A DNA stretch of 64,000 nt from JALYRV01 sp035512575 (GCA_035512575.1 DATKDT010000084.1:1-64000), one strand, 5' to 3'. Shown: positions 24,079 to 33,284, numbered from the stretch's first letter. Notes: generated by a model from the sequence alone, not told the origin. A program made the numbers and translations.

Positions 24079-25343
24079 AATAGTTTGATGTCGACGATTT
24101 CGCCGGCTTCGACGACGTCGGTCTGCGCGGGGATTTCGATGTAGCCGTCGGCCGCGGCCATGCTGGTGATGTCGCCCGAGGCCTTGAACGCGGGCTCGGC
24201 CTGGCCGTCGCGGATGCGCACGGTATAGAACTGATGGCGGCCGGTGGTCGAGACGACACGGCGGGCGAGCGGGAGCGAGACGATGTGCGGCGTCCACGGC
24301 GGCAGGTGCGCCATCACGCGCAGCATCGGCACCAGCAGCATGTAGGCGTTCGAGAGGCACGACGTCGGGTAGCCCGGCATGCCGAGCACCGGCTTGCCGT
24401 CGACCCGGCCGAACACGGTGGGCTTGCCGGGTTTCACCGCGATGCCGTGAAACACCACCTCGCCGCGCGCTTCGATCACATCCAGAATCAGATCGCGCTC
24501 GCCGACCGAGCTCCCGCCCGAAAAGACGACGATGTCGGATTCGGCGGCGGCTCGCGTCAGCGCCTCGGTCAGGTCGGCGATGGTGTCGGGCGCGGCGGGG
24601 CGCGCCTGCGGATCGCCGCCGTGCTCGCGCGTGATCGCCTCGAGCGTGTAGCGGTTGATGTCGTAGATGTGGCCCGGCGGAAGCGGCGCGCCGGGCTCGG
24701 CGACCTCGTTGCCGGTGGAGAGGATGGCGACTCGCGGCTTCGCGTACACGTCGACTTCGGCCAGGCCGGCCGCCGCGAGCGCGCCGACACGCGCGGGTGT
24801 GAGCAGCGTGCCGCGCGCGACCGCGACGTCGCCGGCCTTCAGATCCGCACCCTGGCGGCCGACGTGCTGGTTCGGATAGACGGGCGTGAAGACCCGGACG
24901 TTGCCCGCGCCGCCTGACGGCTCCGCGTCCGACACGCGCTCCGTCTCCTCGACCATGACGACGGCGTTCGCGCCGGCGGGCATCGGGGCTCCGGTGGCGA
25001 TCTCGGCGCACTCGCCGCTGCTGATCGTTTTCGTCGGCGTCTCGCCGGTGTAGATCGTTTCGATCAGGCGCAGCACACGCGGCTCGTACCGGCCGGCGCC
25101 GAACGTGTCCTCGGCGATCACGGCATAGCCGTCCATGCCCGCGCGGTTGAACGGCGGCACGTCGACGGCGCTGACGGTGTCGGCGGCGGCGACGCGGCCG
25201 CCCGCCTGGCTGAGCGCGACGCGCTCGACGCGCGCGACCGGCGGCAGCGCCTCGAACACCAGGGCGCGCGCCTCGTCGATGGGCAGCGTTTCGCGAATGG
25301 GCCGCATAGGGTGCGAGCCCTCTGCCCTCTGCCCTGCGTTCAC
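24075..25343 (-). CDS. moeA: Molybdopterin molybdenumtransferase
   Basis: This MoeA-type protein of up to 422 residues inserts molybdenum into adenylated molybdopterin. Landmarks are PPFNRAGMDGYAV near residue 65, EIATGAPMPAGANAVVMVE, the MoeA/MogA-like domain with ILSTGNEV, FSGGSSVGERD and GMPGYPTSC, and a C-terminal domain IV. Two starts are possible. A GTG at 25343 overlaps the moaB stop by 4 bp and has GGGAG 8 bp upstream. The ATG at 25307 gives a standard N-terminus (MRPIRETLP). The ~12 extra residues are encoded by a heptamer repeat, so the ATG may be the ancestral start. No molybdoenzyme is in the window. Confidence 0.93.
   Translation of the reverse strand: MNAGQRAEGSHPMRPIRETLPIDEARALVFEALPPVARVERVALSQAGGRVAAADTVSAVDVPPFNRAGMDGYAVIAEDTFGAGRYEPRVLRLIETIYTGETPTKTISSGECAEIATGAPMPAGANAVVMVEETERVSDAEPSGGAGNVRVFTPVYPNQHVGRQGADLKAGDVAVARGTLLTPARVGALAAAGLAEVDVYAKPRVAILSTGNEVAEPGAPLPPGHIYDINRYTLEAITREHGGDPQARPAAPDTIADLTEALTRAAAESDIVVFSGGSSVGERDLILDVIEARGEVVFHGIAVKPGKPTVFGRVDGKPVLGMPGYPTSCLSNAYMLLVPMLRVMAHLPPWTPHIVSLPLARRVVSTTGRHQFYTVRIRDGQAEPAFKASGDITSMAAADGYIEIPAQTDVVEAGEIVDIKLF
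25317..25338. repeat. Heptamer tandem repeat, unit CCCTCTG, at the moaB/moeA junction
   Basis: Two exact units CCCTCTG followed by CCCTGCG (GGGCAGA on the coding strand) sit between the two candidate moeA starts. The period is seven, as in the other tracts of this window. Confidence 0.65.
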
Positions 25344-25852
25344 CTGCGCAGCTCCCGCACGACGTGCCCGATCTCGGGAAGAATCAGCTTGTTCATACCC
25401 AATCTAACGGCGTTTTCCGACCCGGGCATGACGAACACGGCGCAGTGGCCGATGATGCCGGCGGTGGCGCGCGTGAGCATGGCGGCCGATCCGATCTCCT
25501 GGTAGCTCAGCGCGCGGAACAGCTCGCCAAAGCCGTCGAGCCGCCGCTCGAACAGCGACGACAGCGCCTCGAAAGTTCCGTCGCGCGAGCTGATGCCGGT
25601 GCCGCCCGTCGTGATCACGGCGTCGCTCGCGCCCGACTTGGCGGCGTACGACACGGTGTCGCGGATCGCCCGCGGGTCGTCCTTCACGATCTTCCGCCCG
25701 CTCACCGCATGGCCCGCGCCTTCGAGCAGCGCCGCGATGGCGGCGCCGCTGGTGTCGGTGGCCTCGGTGCGCGTGTCGCTGATCGTCACGACGAACACGC
25801 GTACGGCGGCCGGCGCGTCGGCCCGGTGCGATCCGGCGGGGGAGACGGGCAT
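25340..25852 (-). CDS. moaB: MoaB/MogA family molybdopterin adenylyltransferase
   Basis: This 170-residue MogA/MoaB-fold protein activates molybdopterin by adenylation before MoeA inserts the metal. Motifs are VVTISDTRT at residue 20, ITTGGTGISSRDGTFEAL near 85 and VFVMPGSENAVRLGMNKLILPEIGH near 140. The MoaB and MogA names are not separable by eye. It is first in a two-gene operon with moeA (4-bp overlap). A proline/alanine-rich lead of ~15 residues precedes the domain. Confidence 0.92.
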   Translation of the reverse strand: MPVSPAGSHRADAPAAVRVFVVTISDTRTEATDTSGAAIAALLEGAGHAVSGRKIVKDDPRAIRDTVSYAAKSGASDAVITTGGTGISSRDGTFEALSSLFERRLDGFGELFRALSYQEIGSAAMLTRATAGIIGHCAVFVMPGSENAVRLGMNKLILPEIGHVVRELRR

Positions 25853-25879
25853 GGGGCCATGATACCGCCCTGGGGCGGG

Positions 25880-26425
25880 CTAGCTGCGCTCGCGCGCCAG
25901 ATGCGCTTCGAGAAAGGCGATGTCCTGCGCATCGCCGGGAAACGAGCGGGCCGCTGCCGCGATCTTCTTGAGCGTCAGCAAGTCGGCCGCGGAGGCGATG
26001 TCGAACACGTGTGACTGGATCTTCATGCGCGTCGCGCGTCGAGCAAGCGTCGCGGCCTCGAGAGGAAAGTCGAACAGGAGATCGATGCGGAACCCCGTTT
26101 CGGAGTTGTAAAAGCCAGCACTCGCCGGACCGTCGAGTGTGAGCCGGATCGCCGCCACGCGGCGGTTGCCCACCGTGCTCACGACGTTGCCGGCGTCGTC
26201 CACCTTCGACACCAGTTCGAAACCACGCTCATAGAACAACTCGAGGACGCCCTCCAGGCGATCTTCCGGGCGACGGACCACGAAGTCGACGTCGCGCGTC
26301 ACGCGCGTGGATCCGAGCACGGTGAGCGCCATGCCTCCGACGAGGACCGGCGTGAGGCCCAGCGCGCGGAGGCCGTGTGCGACCCCGCCGATCGTCGTGA
26401 GGTAGACGTCAGGATCAGGCTTCAT
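25880..26425 (-). CDS. Nucleotidyltransferase-fold protein (AbiEii/toxin-like)
   Basis: This 181-residue protein has the minimal nucleotidyltransferase pattern LVGGMALTVLGSTRVTRDVDFVV (residues 26-50), with the paired acids of the T.D.D motif, and a later FRIDLLFDFP acid. This is the AbiEii/MenT-like or UTase-like group, often the toxin or effector half of two-gene modules. The ATG at 26425 is chosen because it overlaps the upstream gene by 4 bp and begins the domain. A longer upstream frame is only a shadow. Partner and promoter suggest a toxin-antitoxin-like unit. Housekeeping nucleotide transfer cannot be excluded. Confidence 0.75.
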   Translation of the reverse strand: MKPDPDVYLTTIGGVAHGLRALGLTPVLVGGMALTVLGSTRVTRDVDFVVRRPEDRLEGVLELFYERGFELVSKVDDAGNVVSTVGNRRVAAIRLTLDGPASAGFYNSETGFRIDLLFDFPLEAATLARRATRMKIQSHVFDIASAADLLTLKKIAAAARSFPGDAQDIAFLEAHLARERS

Positions 26426-26682
26426 TGCCGTCCGGTATAGAGCCCTGGTAGCGGGCCGCGACACGTCGCGACGCGCCTGACCTTGGGCTGGGGCGGCGCC
26501 AGCGCCAGCACCAACTCGCGGTAGCGAAAATTGACGAGGAGGCGTCGGGCCGCTTCGAACGACGCGCGGCGGGCCGCCGCGCCTTGCGCCGCGATCTGCC
26601 GCCTGCGCTCCGGCGACAGGCGGGCGGCCCGGGCGCGCCCGCCCCTGCGGCCGAGGGCGGCGGCAAGTTCCGATACCGTCAT
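26422..26682 (-). CDS. Small basic protein, putative antitoxin or DNA-binding partner
   Basis: This 86-residue, very basic protein (pI clearly above 11 by composition) begins MTVSELAAALGRRGGRARAA, then LSPERRRQIAAQGAAARR. It resembles the short helical GGRARAxxLSPERR motif found in small putative regulators. It overlaps the nucleotidyltransferase start by 4 bp. A canonical promoter with an embedded 12-bp palindrome lies directly upstream, as expected for a self-repressing antitoxin. No structural family can be named with certainty. Confidence 0.6.
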   Translation of the reverse strand: MTVSELAAALGRRGGRARAARLSPERRRQIAAQGAAARRASFEAARRLLVNFRYRELVLALAPPQPKVRRVATCRGPLPGLYTGRQ

Positions 26683-26688
26683 GCCGGC

Positions 26689-26717
26689 ATTGTACCAATC
26701 TACTTAGCGCTAAGCAA
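26689..26717 (-). promoter_or_regulatory. Promoter with overlapping palindromic operator of the nucleotidyltransferase module
   Basis: On the minus strand TTGCTT (-35) and TACAAT (-10) are separated by exactly 17 bp. The 12-bp perfect palindrome CTTAGCGCTAAG (26703-26714) overlaps the -35 and spacer, where a repressor would block RNA polymerase. The -10 is only 6 bp from the ATG and no Shine-Dalgarno is present, so the mRNA would be leaderless. Confidence 0.6.
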
Positions 26718-26909
26718 ATGACCACGGCGTCGACATGGCTCAATGGCCGATGCCGCCCCATCTCGGTGTATCCTGCCGTCAGGCGTGCAGGGCGCCTCCC
26801 GTCCGCGGGCAGGACTGAGTCCACCTGACTTGCGCGAAAAGCACGGTTCGTCACGAACCTCCTTTCGCCCGACCGAGCGGACGCCGGGCATGACTCGAGG
26901 AGGCTCGTT

Positions 26910-28097
26910 GTGTCCGAACGTCATCTTCCCGTCCGCCCCAATCTCGAACAGCTGAAGCACCAGGCAAAGGACCTGCTGCGCGCCGAGCCGGCACTTGACT
27001 CGCTCGCCAGTGCGCAGCACACCCTCGCACGAAGTTACGGCATCGCCAGCTGGCCTCGGCTCGTGCTGGCCTGCCGCATGACGTACGCGATCTGGCGCGA
27101 CGATGCCGAGACGGTGCGTAGGCTGGTCCTGCGGCATCCGGCGCTGCTGCGTGAGGATGCGCGAGGCGTCAAGGGCAACTGGGGCCCGCCGATGTCATAC
27201 GCGGCGAACCTTGGCCGCATGCGCATTGTCAGGATGCTGCACGAGCTGGGCGCCGAGGATCTGCAGTTCGCCTTCGACCGCGCATGCCTGCAAGGTGAGC
27301 TCGCCACCGCGCGTCTGCTCCACGAGCTCGGGGCGCGGCCCGTCGACGGCGTGGTGATGGGCACGTGCGAGACGCTCAATCCGGCCGGCCTCATGTTCCT
27401 GCTCGAGCTGGGAGCCAGACTCGTCGACGAACAGGGCGACAGGCTCGCGCCCGCCGCCATGCTGCTGCAGGGCTACGGCCGGAATCCGGCCGGCAAGCAC
27501 CAGTGCCTCGATATCGTGCGGCGGCACGGCGTCGACCTTCCGGACACTCCGCCGATGGCCGTACACCGCGGCCGCATCGATCTGCTCGAGCGGCATCTCG
27601 CGCGCGATCCGGATCTGCTGTCGCGGACGTTCGATCATGAAGAGATCTATCCGCCGTCGCTCGGCTGCCATGCGGATCACTCACTCGCGCTCCATGGCAC
27701 GCCGCTCGCGGGTGCGACGCTCCTTCACACGTCCATCGACTTCGATGAACTGCCGATCGCGCGCTGGCTCCTCGCGCGCGGTGCGCGCGCCGACGTCACG
27801 GCCGCAGTCGACGCCGAGGGCTTCGGCGGCCACACGCCGCTCTTCGCAACCGTCGTCGTCCAGCCCCAATGGCTCAGGCGTGCGGATGACGCCGCGCGGC
27901 TGCTGCTGGATCACGGCGCCGATCCCAATGCCCGCGCCTCGCTTCGGAAACAGCTGCGAGGCGTCGATGACGAGACGCTGCACGAGTATCGCGACGTGAC
28001 ACCGCTCGGCTGGGGAGAGCGTTTTCACGATCAGGACTTCGTGAGCCGCCCCGCCATGCGCCTGATTGCGGAGCGCGGCGGACGCGTGGCGCCGTGA
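26910..28097 (+). CDS. Ankyrin-repeat protein
   Basis: This 395-residue cytoplasmic protein has an N-terminal helical segment RPNLEQLKHQAKDLLRA seen in many soil-bacterial ankyrin proteins, then five to seven ankyrin-like repeats. Clear ones are AANLGRMRIVRMLHELGA, GGHTPLFATVVV...AARLLLDHGADPNARA and TLLHTSIDFDELPIARWLLARGARAD. It is probably a protein-binding scaffold; the partner is unknown. The GTG start at 26910 has a strong GAGGAGG site 6 bp upstream. Its stop overlaps a possible GTG start of the GH3 gene, so the two may be coupled. The 227 bp before it hold only the minus-strand promoter near 26700; no gene is seen there. Confidence 0.85.
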   Translation: MSERHLPVRPNLEQLKHQAKDLLRAEPALDSLASAQHTLARSYGIASWPRLVLACRMTYAIWRDDAETVRRLVLRHPALLREDARGVKGNWGPPMSYAANLGRMRIVRMLHELGAEDLQFAFDRACLQGELATARLLHELGARPVDGVVMGTCETLNPAGLMFLLELGARLVDEQGDRLAPAAMLLQGYGRNPAGKHQCLDIVRRHGVDLPDTPPMAVHRGRIDLLERHLARDPDLLSRTFDHEEIYPPSLGCHADHSLALHGTPLAGATLLHTSIDFDELPIARWLLARGARADVTAAVDAEGFGGHTPLFATVVVQPQWLRRADDAARLLLDHGADPNARASLRKQLRGVDDETLHEYRDVTPLGWGERFHDQDFVSRPAMRLIAERGGRVAP

Positions 28098-28111
28098 TAC
28101 TTTTTGACGCG

Positions 28112-29923
28112 ATGAAGCGCGCTGGCCGTCTCCCTCTCGTTGCCGCCCTCTGCGTCCTCAGCGCCGGCCTTGCGGCCCAGACCGGCGACCCGCTCGACCG
28201 CGCCGCCCGCCGCTGGGTCGAAAGCGCCATGCGGACGCTGACGCTCGACCAGAAGATCGGCCAGCTGATTACCTCGTCCTCGCAGACGCTGTTCGTCAGC
28301 AGCGACTCGGACACCTTCGACGAGCTCACGAAGCGCGTCACGTCGCTCGGCATCGGCGGCATGCACATCTTCGGCGGCTCGGAGCCCGCGCCGCCGGTGC
28401 TGCTCAATCCCACCTACGGCACGGTGACGCTGGGCCAGCCGCTGGCGGCCGCGTCGCTGCTCAACCGCCTGCAGGCGCTGTCGCCGATACCGCTGCTCAA
28501 CACGGCCGACTTCGAGGCGGGCGTCGGCTTCCGCCTCGCCGGCGCCACGGCATTCCCGAGGACGATGGCGTTCGGTGCGGCCGGCGACGAGAAGCTGGCG
28601 TACGAGGCGGGGCGCATCACGGCGGTCGAGGGACGCGCGCTCGGCGTGCACGTCAACTTCGCGCCCATCGTCGACGTCAACAACAACCCGCGCAATCCCG
28701 TGATCAACACGCGCGCGTTCGGCGAAGACCCGCACGCGGTCGGCCGGCTCGGCGCGGCCTACGTGCGCGGGCTGCAGGACGGCGGCATGATTGCGACGCT
28801 CAAACACTTTCCCGGGCACGGCGACACCGACGTCGACTCGCATCTGGGCCTGCCGGTGATTGCGCATCCGCGCGACCGGCTCGATCGCGTTGAGCTGCCG
28901 CCGTTCCGCGCCGGCATTGCCGCCGGCGCCGGCGCGGTGATGTCGGCGCACGTGCAGATGCCCGCGATCGATCCGGCGGCGTTCGCGCCCGCGACGCTCT
29001 CGCACGCGGCGCTCACCGGATTGCTCCGTGGCGATCTCGGCTTCGGCGGCTTGATCTACACGGACTCGATGGGCATGCAGGCAATTTCGAACCGCATGCC
29101 GCCGGGCGAGGCGGCCGCGCGCGCCGTTCAGGCCGGCAACGACATCGTCCTGCACTCGCCCGACGATGGGGCGGCGGTGGAGGGGATCAGGCAGGCGATC
29201 GCCTCGGGGCAGATTCCGATGGCGCAGGTCGATGCGTCGGTGCGGCGCATTCTCGAGGCGAAGGCGAAGCTGGGCCTGCACAAACAGAAACTGGTGAGCC
29301 TCGACGAGGTGCCGCTGAAAGTGGGCACGCGCGCGCACCGCGCTCTCGCGCAGGAGGTGAGCCGCCGCGGCATGACGCTCGTGAAGGACGAGCGGTCGCA
29401 GGTTCCGCTGAAAGTCGCGCGCGACGCGCGCGTACTGTATCTGTCGGTGCTCGACTATCCGACGGGCTGGCGCATTGCCGCGCCGAGCCGCACGTTCATT
29501 CCGGAGCTGCGCAAACGCTGGCCCAATGTGACGGCCATCGAGCTGTCCGATCGCACCACGCCGTCGGAGGTCGAGCTGGTGCGCGCGATGGGGCCGCGCT
29601 ACGACGCCATTGTCGTGTCGGTGTTCGTGCGGACGGCGTCCTACAGCGGCCGCATGGATCTGGCGCCGCCGCTCATGCGGCTGCTGAATGACTTGGCGCG
29701 CACCACGGCCGCGTCGAAGCAGCCGTTCGTGACCACGTTCTTCGGTAATCCCTACGTCGCGACGTTCCTGCCCGACCTGCCGGCAATGCTCGTCACGTAC
29801 GACTTCTACGATCTCGCCGAGGCGTCGGCCGTGCGCGCGCTGGCGGGCGAGGCGTCGATCACCGGGAAGCTGCCGATCGATCTGCCTGGCATCGCGCCAG
29901 TCGGCACCGGCCTCAGCCGCTGA
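28112..29923 (+). CDS. Exported glycoside hydrolase family 3 (NagZ-like beta-N-acetylhexosaminidase)
   Basis: This ~603-residue exported enzyme has a signal peptide (MKRAGRLPLVAALCVLSAG), a GH3 TIM barrel and a C-terminal alpha/beta domain. The NagZ signature KHFPGHGDTDVDSHLGLP near residue 235 supplies the mobile Asp-His pair. The nucleophile is the Asp of GGLIYTDSMGM near 310. NagZ-type enzymes release terminal N-acetylglucosamine from peptidoglycan fragments or glycans; an exported, two-domain form suggests periplasmic or extracellular use. A GTG at 28094 would overlap the ankyrin stop by 4 bp; the ATG at 28112 gives the cleaner signal peptide. A degraded copy of the C-terminal domain lies at 33337-33827. 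Confidence 0.9.
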   Translation: MKRAGRLPLVAALCVLSAGLAAQTGDPLDRAARRWVESAMRTLTLDQKIGQLITSSSQTLFVSSDSDTFDELTKRVTSLGIGGMHIFGGSEPAPPVLLNPTYGTVTLGQPLAAASLLNRLQALSPIPLLNTADFEAGVGFRLAGATAFPRTMAFGAAGDEKLAYEAGRITAVEGRALGVHVNFAPIVDVNNNPRNPVINTRAFGEDPHAVGRLGAAYVRGLQDGGMIATLKHFPGHGDTDVDSHLGLPVIAHPRDRLDRVELPPFRAGIAAGAGAVMSAHVQMPAIDPAAFAPATLSHAALTGLLRGDLGFGGLIYTDSMGMQAISNRMPPGEAAARAVQAGNDIVLHSPDDGAAVEGIRQAIASGQIPMAQVDASVRRILEAKAKLGLHKQKLVSLDEVPLKVGTRAHRALAQEVSRRGMTLVKDERSQVPLKVARDARVLYLSVLDYPTGWRIAAPSRTFIPELRKRWPNVTAIELSDRTTPSEVELVRAMGPRYDAIVVSVFVRTASYSGRMDLAPPLMRLLNDLARTTAASKQPFVTTFFGNPYVATFLPDLPAMLVTYDFYDLAEASAVRALAGEASITGKLPIDLPGIAPVGTGLSR

Positions 29924-29983
29924 GCCCGCAGATAATCGTTCAGGCTATCCTGCTCGCCGGATTATCGTAGTCGCGCGCCCCGG

Positions 29984-30139
29984 ATGCGGGCGCCCACTCG
30001 CGCGCTGCTGGGCGTTGCGCTGGCGGCCGTGCTCGCGGTTGCCGCCACCAGCCTGACGACGGCGCTGCAGACGCGCACAGCACCGCCTGCAGCGACGACA
30101 CCAGCAGTGGCCCGGCCGTCACGCAGCACACGCGACTGA
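29984..30139 (+). other. Possible 5' remnant of an exported-protein gene in a 339-bp gap
   Basis: The gap 29924-30262 has no complete gene. A 51-residue frame starts with what looks like a signal peptide (MRAPTRALLGVALAAVLAVAATS) and then stops in low-complexity Thr/Ala/Pro sequence. This could be the remnant of a deleted exported-protein gene or a spurious frame. A TATGAT box at 30231-30236 may serve the downstream kinase. Nothing else is recognisable. Confidence 0.25.
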
Positions 30140-30262
30140 TCGCCAGTCTGAGGCACGAGTCGTTTGGGTGGCCGCCATCAGCGAATGGCTGTGGGGGAGG
30201 TCGCGCCAAATTGATCCGCGACTGATCCCGTATGATGGTCGCTCGCCTCGCGACGCGTTCTC

Positions 30263-32827
30263 ATGTCCCTAGCATCCGGCACACGGCTTGGTTCGTACGA
30301 AGTCATCGGCCCGCTCGGTGCAGGCGGCATGGGCGAGGTCTATCTCGCCAGGGACTCGCGGCTGGGCCGCGAGGTGGCCATCAAAGTCCTGCCCACCGAT
30401 GTCGCCACTGACCGCGACCGGTTGACGCGGTTCGAGCGTGAGGCCAAGGCCGTTTCCGCGCTGAACCATCCGCACATCGTGACGCTGTATGAGGTCGGCA
30501 CCAGCGACGCCGGCCCCTTCATCGTCATGGAACGGATCGACGGGCGATCGCTTCGCGAGTTGCTGGACGAAGGCCCGCTGTCCATTCGCCGGTTGCTGGT
30601 GCTCGGCACACAAATCTCCGAGGGCCTTGCGAAAGCCCACGCCGCCGGCATCGTGCATCGGGATCTCAAGCCCGGCAACGTCATGGTCACCGGCGATGGC
30701 TTCGCGAAGATCCTGGACTTCGGGTTGGCCAAGCTCGTGTACCCGGAACTCGATGCGAATGCCATGGAGGCGGCGACGACACTTGCGCGCGACACTGCCT
30801 CCGGAATGGTGATGGGCACGGTCGGTTACCTGTCGCCAGAACAGGCGGCGGGCAGACCCGTGGACTACCGCGCGGATCAATTCGCGTTCGGCGCGCTGTT
30901 GTACGAAATGGCGACGCGCGAGCGGCCGTTCAGGCGTGCAACCCTCGTCGAATCGCTGGCGGCCACGATCGCAGAGGACCTCGAGCCGCCGCGGTCCAAA
31001 CGGCCGGACCTGCCCGCGCCTCTTGAATGGCTCATCGATCGTTGCTTGTCGAAGGATCCGGGTGACCGGTACGCCTCGACGTCCGACCTCGCGCGCGAAC
31101 TCGCGTCGCTGCGCGATCACCTGTCCGACCTGACCAGGATGCCGAGCGGCGAGATGCCCGCACGCGCCAGGCAGGGTTCACGACCGTGGCGGCGATGGGC
31201 CGCCGCTATGCTCGCGGGCATCGCCCTCGGTGCAGCAGGTTTCGTTTTGGCCCGAGCCACCGCGGATGTGAGCGTGCCGTCGTATCAACCACTGACGTTC
31301 CAGCGAGGTACTGTCACAGGCGCCCGGTTCGGCCCGGACGGCAAGACGATTTACTACAGCGCCGCCTGGGGCGCGGACCCGTCCCGCGTCTACCAGACGC
31401 ACCTCGATCGCCCCGAATCGAAGCGCCTGGATATTCCGCCGGGGTTCCTGCTTGGCGTCTCGGGCAAGCAGGAACTTGCCGTGCTCCTGACTGGCGAGCG
31501 CGCCCCCTATGCAGTGCCGGGAACTCTCGTTCGTGTCCCGGCGATTGGCGGCACGCCGCGGGCACTGGTCGAGAACGTGACCTACGGGGATTGGGCGCCT
31601 GACGGTGAGCAAATGGCGATCAATCGCGCCGGCCGGGGGTGCGAGTTCCCGATTGGCCGTCAAATCGCGGCCCGATGCTGGATGGTTCGCGTGTCGCCCA
31701 ATGGTGACCGGGTCGCGATCATTGGCCCGGACGCGGTCGATATTCTCGACCTGACCGGAGGGCCGGTCGTCAGCGACAACAGCCTGTCCTCTGTCTTCGG
31801 CATTGCGTGGTCTCCCGACGGCCGCGAAGTGTGGATGACGGGCTCCGAAAGCGGCGGCGCGCATGACCGCGCCCTCTACGCACTCAACCTTCGGGGCACG
31901 CGCCGCCTGATCGCCCGCATCGCCGGCGCCCTGACAATCTACGATGTCGCGCCTGACGGCAACGCCGCGCTCGTCGGCACGGGCGCGGGCTGGAATGGAG
32001 TGATCGCCGGCCGCGCGGACGGTGGAGAGGAACAGCCGCTGGACCTGTTCGGCCGATCCGCGATCGCCGGCCTCTCGGCCGATGGAACGCGCGTGTTGAT
32101 CGACGAGACCCGCGAAGTGGGCACTGGCGCGTACCTGCGATCCACCGACGGCAAGGACACGATTTCCTTCGAGGGTTACACCGCGCGCGGCCTGTCACCC
32201 GACGGTGCCTGGATGCTCGTCAACCCGCGCGGAGACTTGAGCCAGTTGCAGCTCATGCCGACGGGTGCCGGTGAACCGCGCGTGGTCCCGCTCAATCCTG
32301 GACTCGAACTGACCAGTGAACTGACCAGTGAGCAAGTCGCACTCTGGTCGAGAGATGGCCGGCGTGTGTTCACGTGGCTGCAGGCGAAGGGCGAGAGTGC
32401 CGTCGCGCACCTATACGTGCGCGAGGGTGAGCAGCCGTGGCAGGCGATCACGCCCCCAATGCCGCCGCGCCCGTTCGCAGTGTCGCCTGATGGCCGCTCC
32501 GTGGCCGTCCGCGCGCCGGACAACATGGTCACCATCTACTCCACCGCCAACCAACCGCCGCGACGACTCGACGGCGAGAGTGGACGGCCGATCCACTGGA
32601 GCGCGGACGGCCATCTCGTTCTTGCCGGTCCCGAACGGTTCCCCGCACGGCTCTACCGCCGCCACGTCATCACCGGCCAGATTGAACCGTGGCGCACGAT
32701 TGCGCCGCCTGACCCTTCCGGCGTGATGTTCGTCGGCCGTGTCTTCATCGCCGCCGACGATCAGTTCTACGTGTATCAATACAGCCGAGGCCTGAACGAT
32801 TTGTATCTGGTCCGCGGCGTGCGTTGA
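30263..32827 (+). CDS. Membrane Ser/Thr protein kinase with TolB/WD40-like sensor domain
   Basis: This 854-residue Hanks-type kinase has a glycine loop GAGGMGEVY (residues 19-27), catalytic K41, HRDLKPGN with D134, DFGLAK with D152 and an activation segment ending GTVGYLSPEQ. A transmembrane helix follows at about 312-332 (WAAAMLAGIALGAAGFVLA). The extracytoplasmic C-terminal half (about 340-854) consists of beta-propeller repeats of the PD40/TolB type (RFGPDGKTIYYSA, AWSPDGREVWMTG, SPDGAWMLVNPRG, AVSPDGRSVAVRA). This architecture is characteristic of Acidobacteriota. The propeller probably senses a periplasmic ligand. A 12-bp direct duplication at about 32307-32331 encodes LTSELTSE and is a local slippage event. 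Confidence 0.93.
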   Translation: MSLASGTRLGSYEVIGPLGAGGMGEVYLARDSRLGREVAIKVLPTDVATDRDRLTRFEREAKAVSALNHPHIVTLYEVGTSDAGPFIVMERIDGRSLRELLDEGPLSIRRLLVLGTQISEGLAKAHAAGIVHRDLKPGNVMVTGDGFAKILDFGLAKLVYPELDANAMEAATTLARDTASGMVMGTVGYLSPEQAAGRPVDYRADQFAFGALLYEMATRERPFRRATLVESLAATIAEDLEPPRSKRPDLPAPLEWLIDRCLSKDPGDRYASTSDLARELASLRDHLSDLTRMPSGEMPARARQGSRPWRRWAAAMLAGIALGAAGFVLARATADVSVPSYQPLTFQRGTVTGARFGPDGKTIYYSAAWGADPSRVYQTHLDRPESKRLDIPPGFLLGVSGKQELAVLLTGERAPYAVPGTLVRVPAIGGTPRALVENVTYGDWAPDGEQMAINRAGRGCEFPIGRQIAARCWMVRVSPNGDRVAIIGPDAVDILDLTGGPVVSDNSLSSVFGIAWSPDGREVWMTGSESGGAHDRALYALNLRGTRRLIARIAGALTIYDVAPDGNAALVGTGAGWNGVIAGRADGGEEQPLDLFGRSAIAGLSADGTRVLIDETREVGTGAYLRSTDGKDTISFEGYTARGLSPDGAWMLVNPRGDLSQLQLMPTGAGEPRVVPLNPGLELTSELTSEQVALWSRDGRRVFTWLQAKGESAVAHLYVREGEQPWQAITPPMPPRPFAVSPDGRSVAVRAPDNMVTIYSTANQPPRRLDGESGRPIHWSADGHLVLAGPERFPARLYRRHVITGQIEPWRTIAPPDPSGVMFVGRVFIAADDQFYVYQYSRGLNDLYLVRGVR

Positions 32828-32919
32828 AGGGGAGGGTTGGACTAGGCTGGTGCTGCGGCGGCAGATCCCCGAGACCCGGTAGTCTCTGGGGTCGCACGGT
32901 TGCGAAGGCCGGCCCGGCC

Positions 32920-32996
32920 GCGCCCTTAGCTCAGTTGGATAGAGCGTCTGGCTACGAACCAGGAGGTCGCACGTTCGAGTCGTCCAGGGTGCACCA
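32920..32996 (+). tRNA. tRNA-Arg (ACG), degenerate copy
   Basis: This 77-nt cloverleaf has anticodon ACG in loop CTACGAA and an encoded CCA. Compared with the copy at 34226-34302 it has a G-U pair in the acceptor stem and a C-C mismatch in the T-stem (GCACG opposite CGTCC). It may be poorly functional. It is the leading end of a duplicated segment that continues into a deleted TRIC-channel copy. Confidence 0.75.
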
Positions 32997-33284
32997 ATTC
33001 CCTCCATCGCTGACATTCCGGTCCCGGCGTATTACTTCGAGCTGATTGGGACCGCGATTTTCGCCGTGACCGGCGTGCTGGTCGTGGCACGCCGCGGCCT
33101 CGACATGTTCGACATCTACGCGACGCCGATCCTGCTCGGCTGCACGGTTTTCGTGCTGCTGCGCGGCATCACCGGCACGTTTGCCTATGCCGGATTCGCC
33201 GGCGCGGCGGCGGCGTTCACGTTGCGCGCGCTCGCGATTCGCTACCACCTGCAGATTCCCGCCTGGCTCACGCACCGCGCCTAG
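32997..33284 (+). pseudogene. TRIC-type channel gene copy with internal 345-bp deletion
   Basis: The DNA matches the 5' and 3' parts of the intact gene at 34288-34935. 115 codons are missing between ...GLDMF and DIYATPILLGC. The deletion is in frame, so the tail (LGCTVFVLLRGITGT...LTHRA) is still readable from an internal GTG at 33066. The copy has lost the equivalent of the intact gene's GTG start, which is GTC here. The central GGG..RD motifs and three membrane helices are gone. It also shares ~25 bp beyond the stop with the intact copy. It is non-functional as a channel. Confidence 0.85.

Noticed and set aside
32307..32331. A direct repeat encoding LTSELTSE in the kinase gene
   Set aside because: The period is 12 and there are only two units. 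It is a local in-frame duplication, not one of the heptamer tracts.
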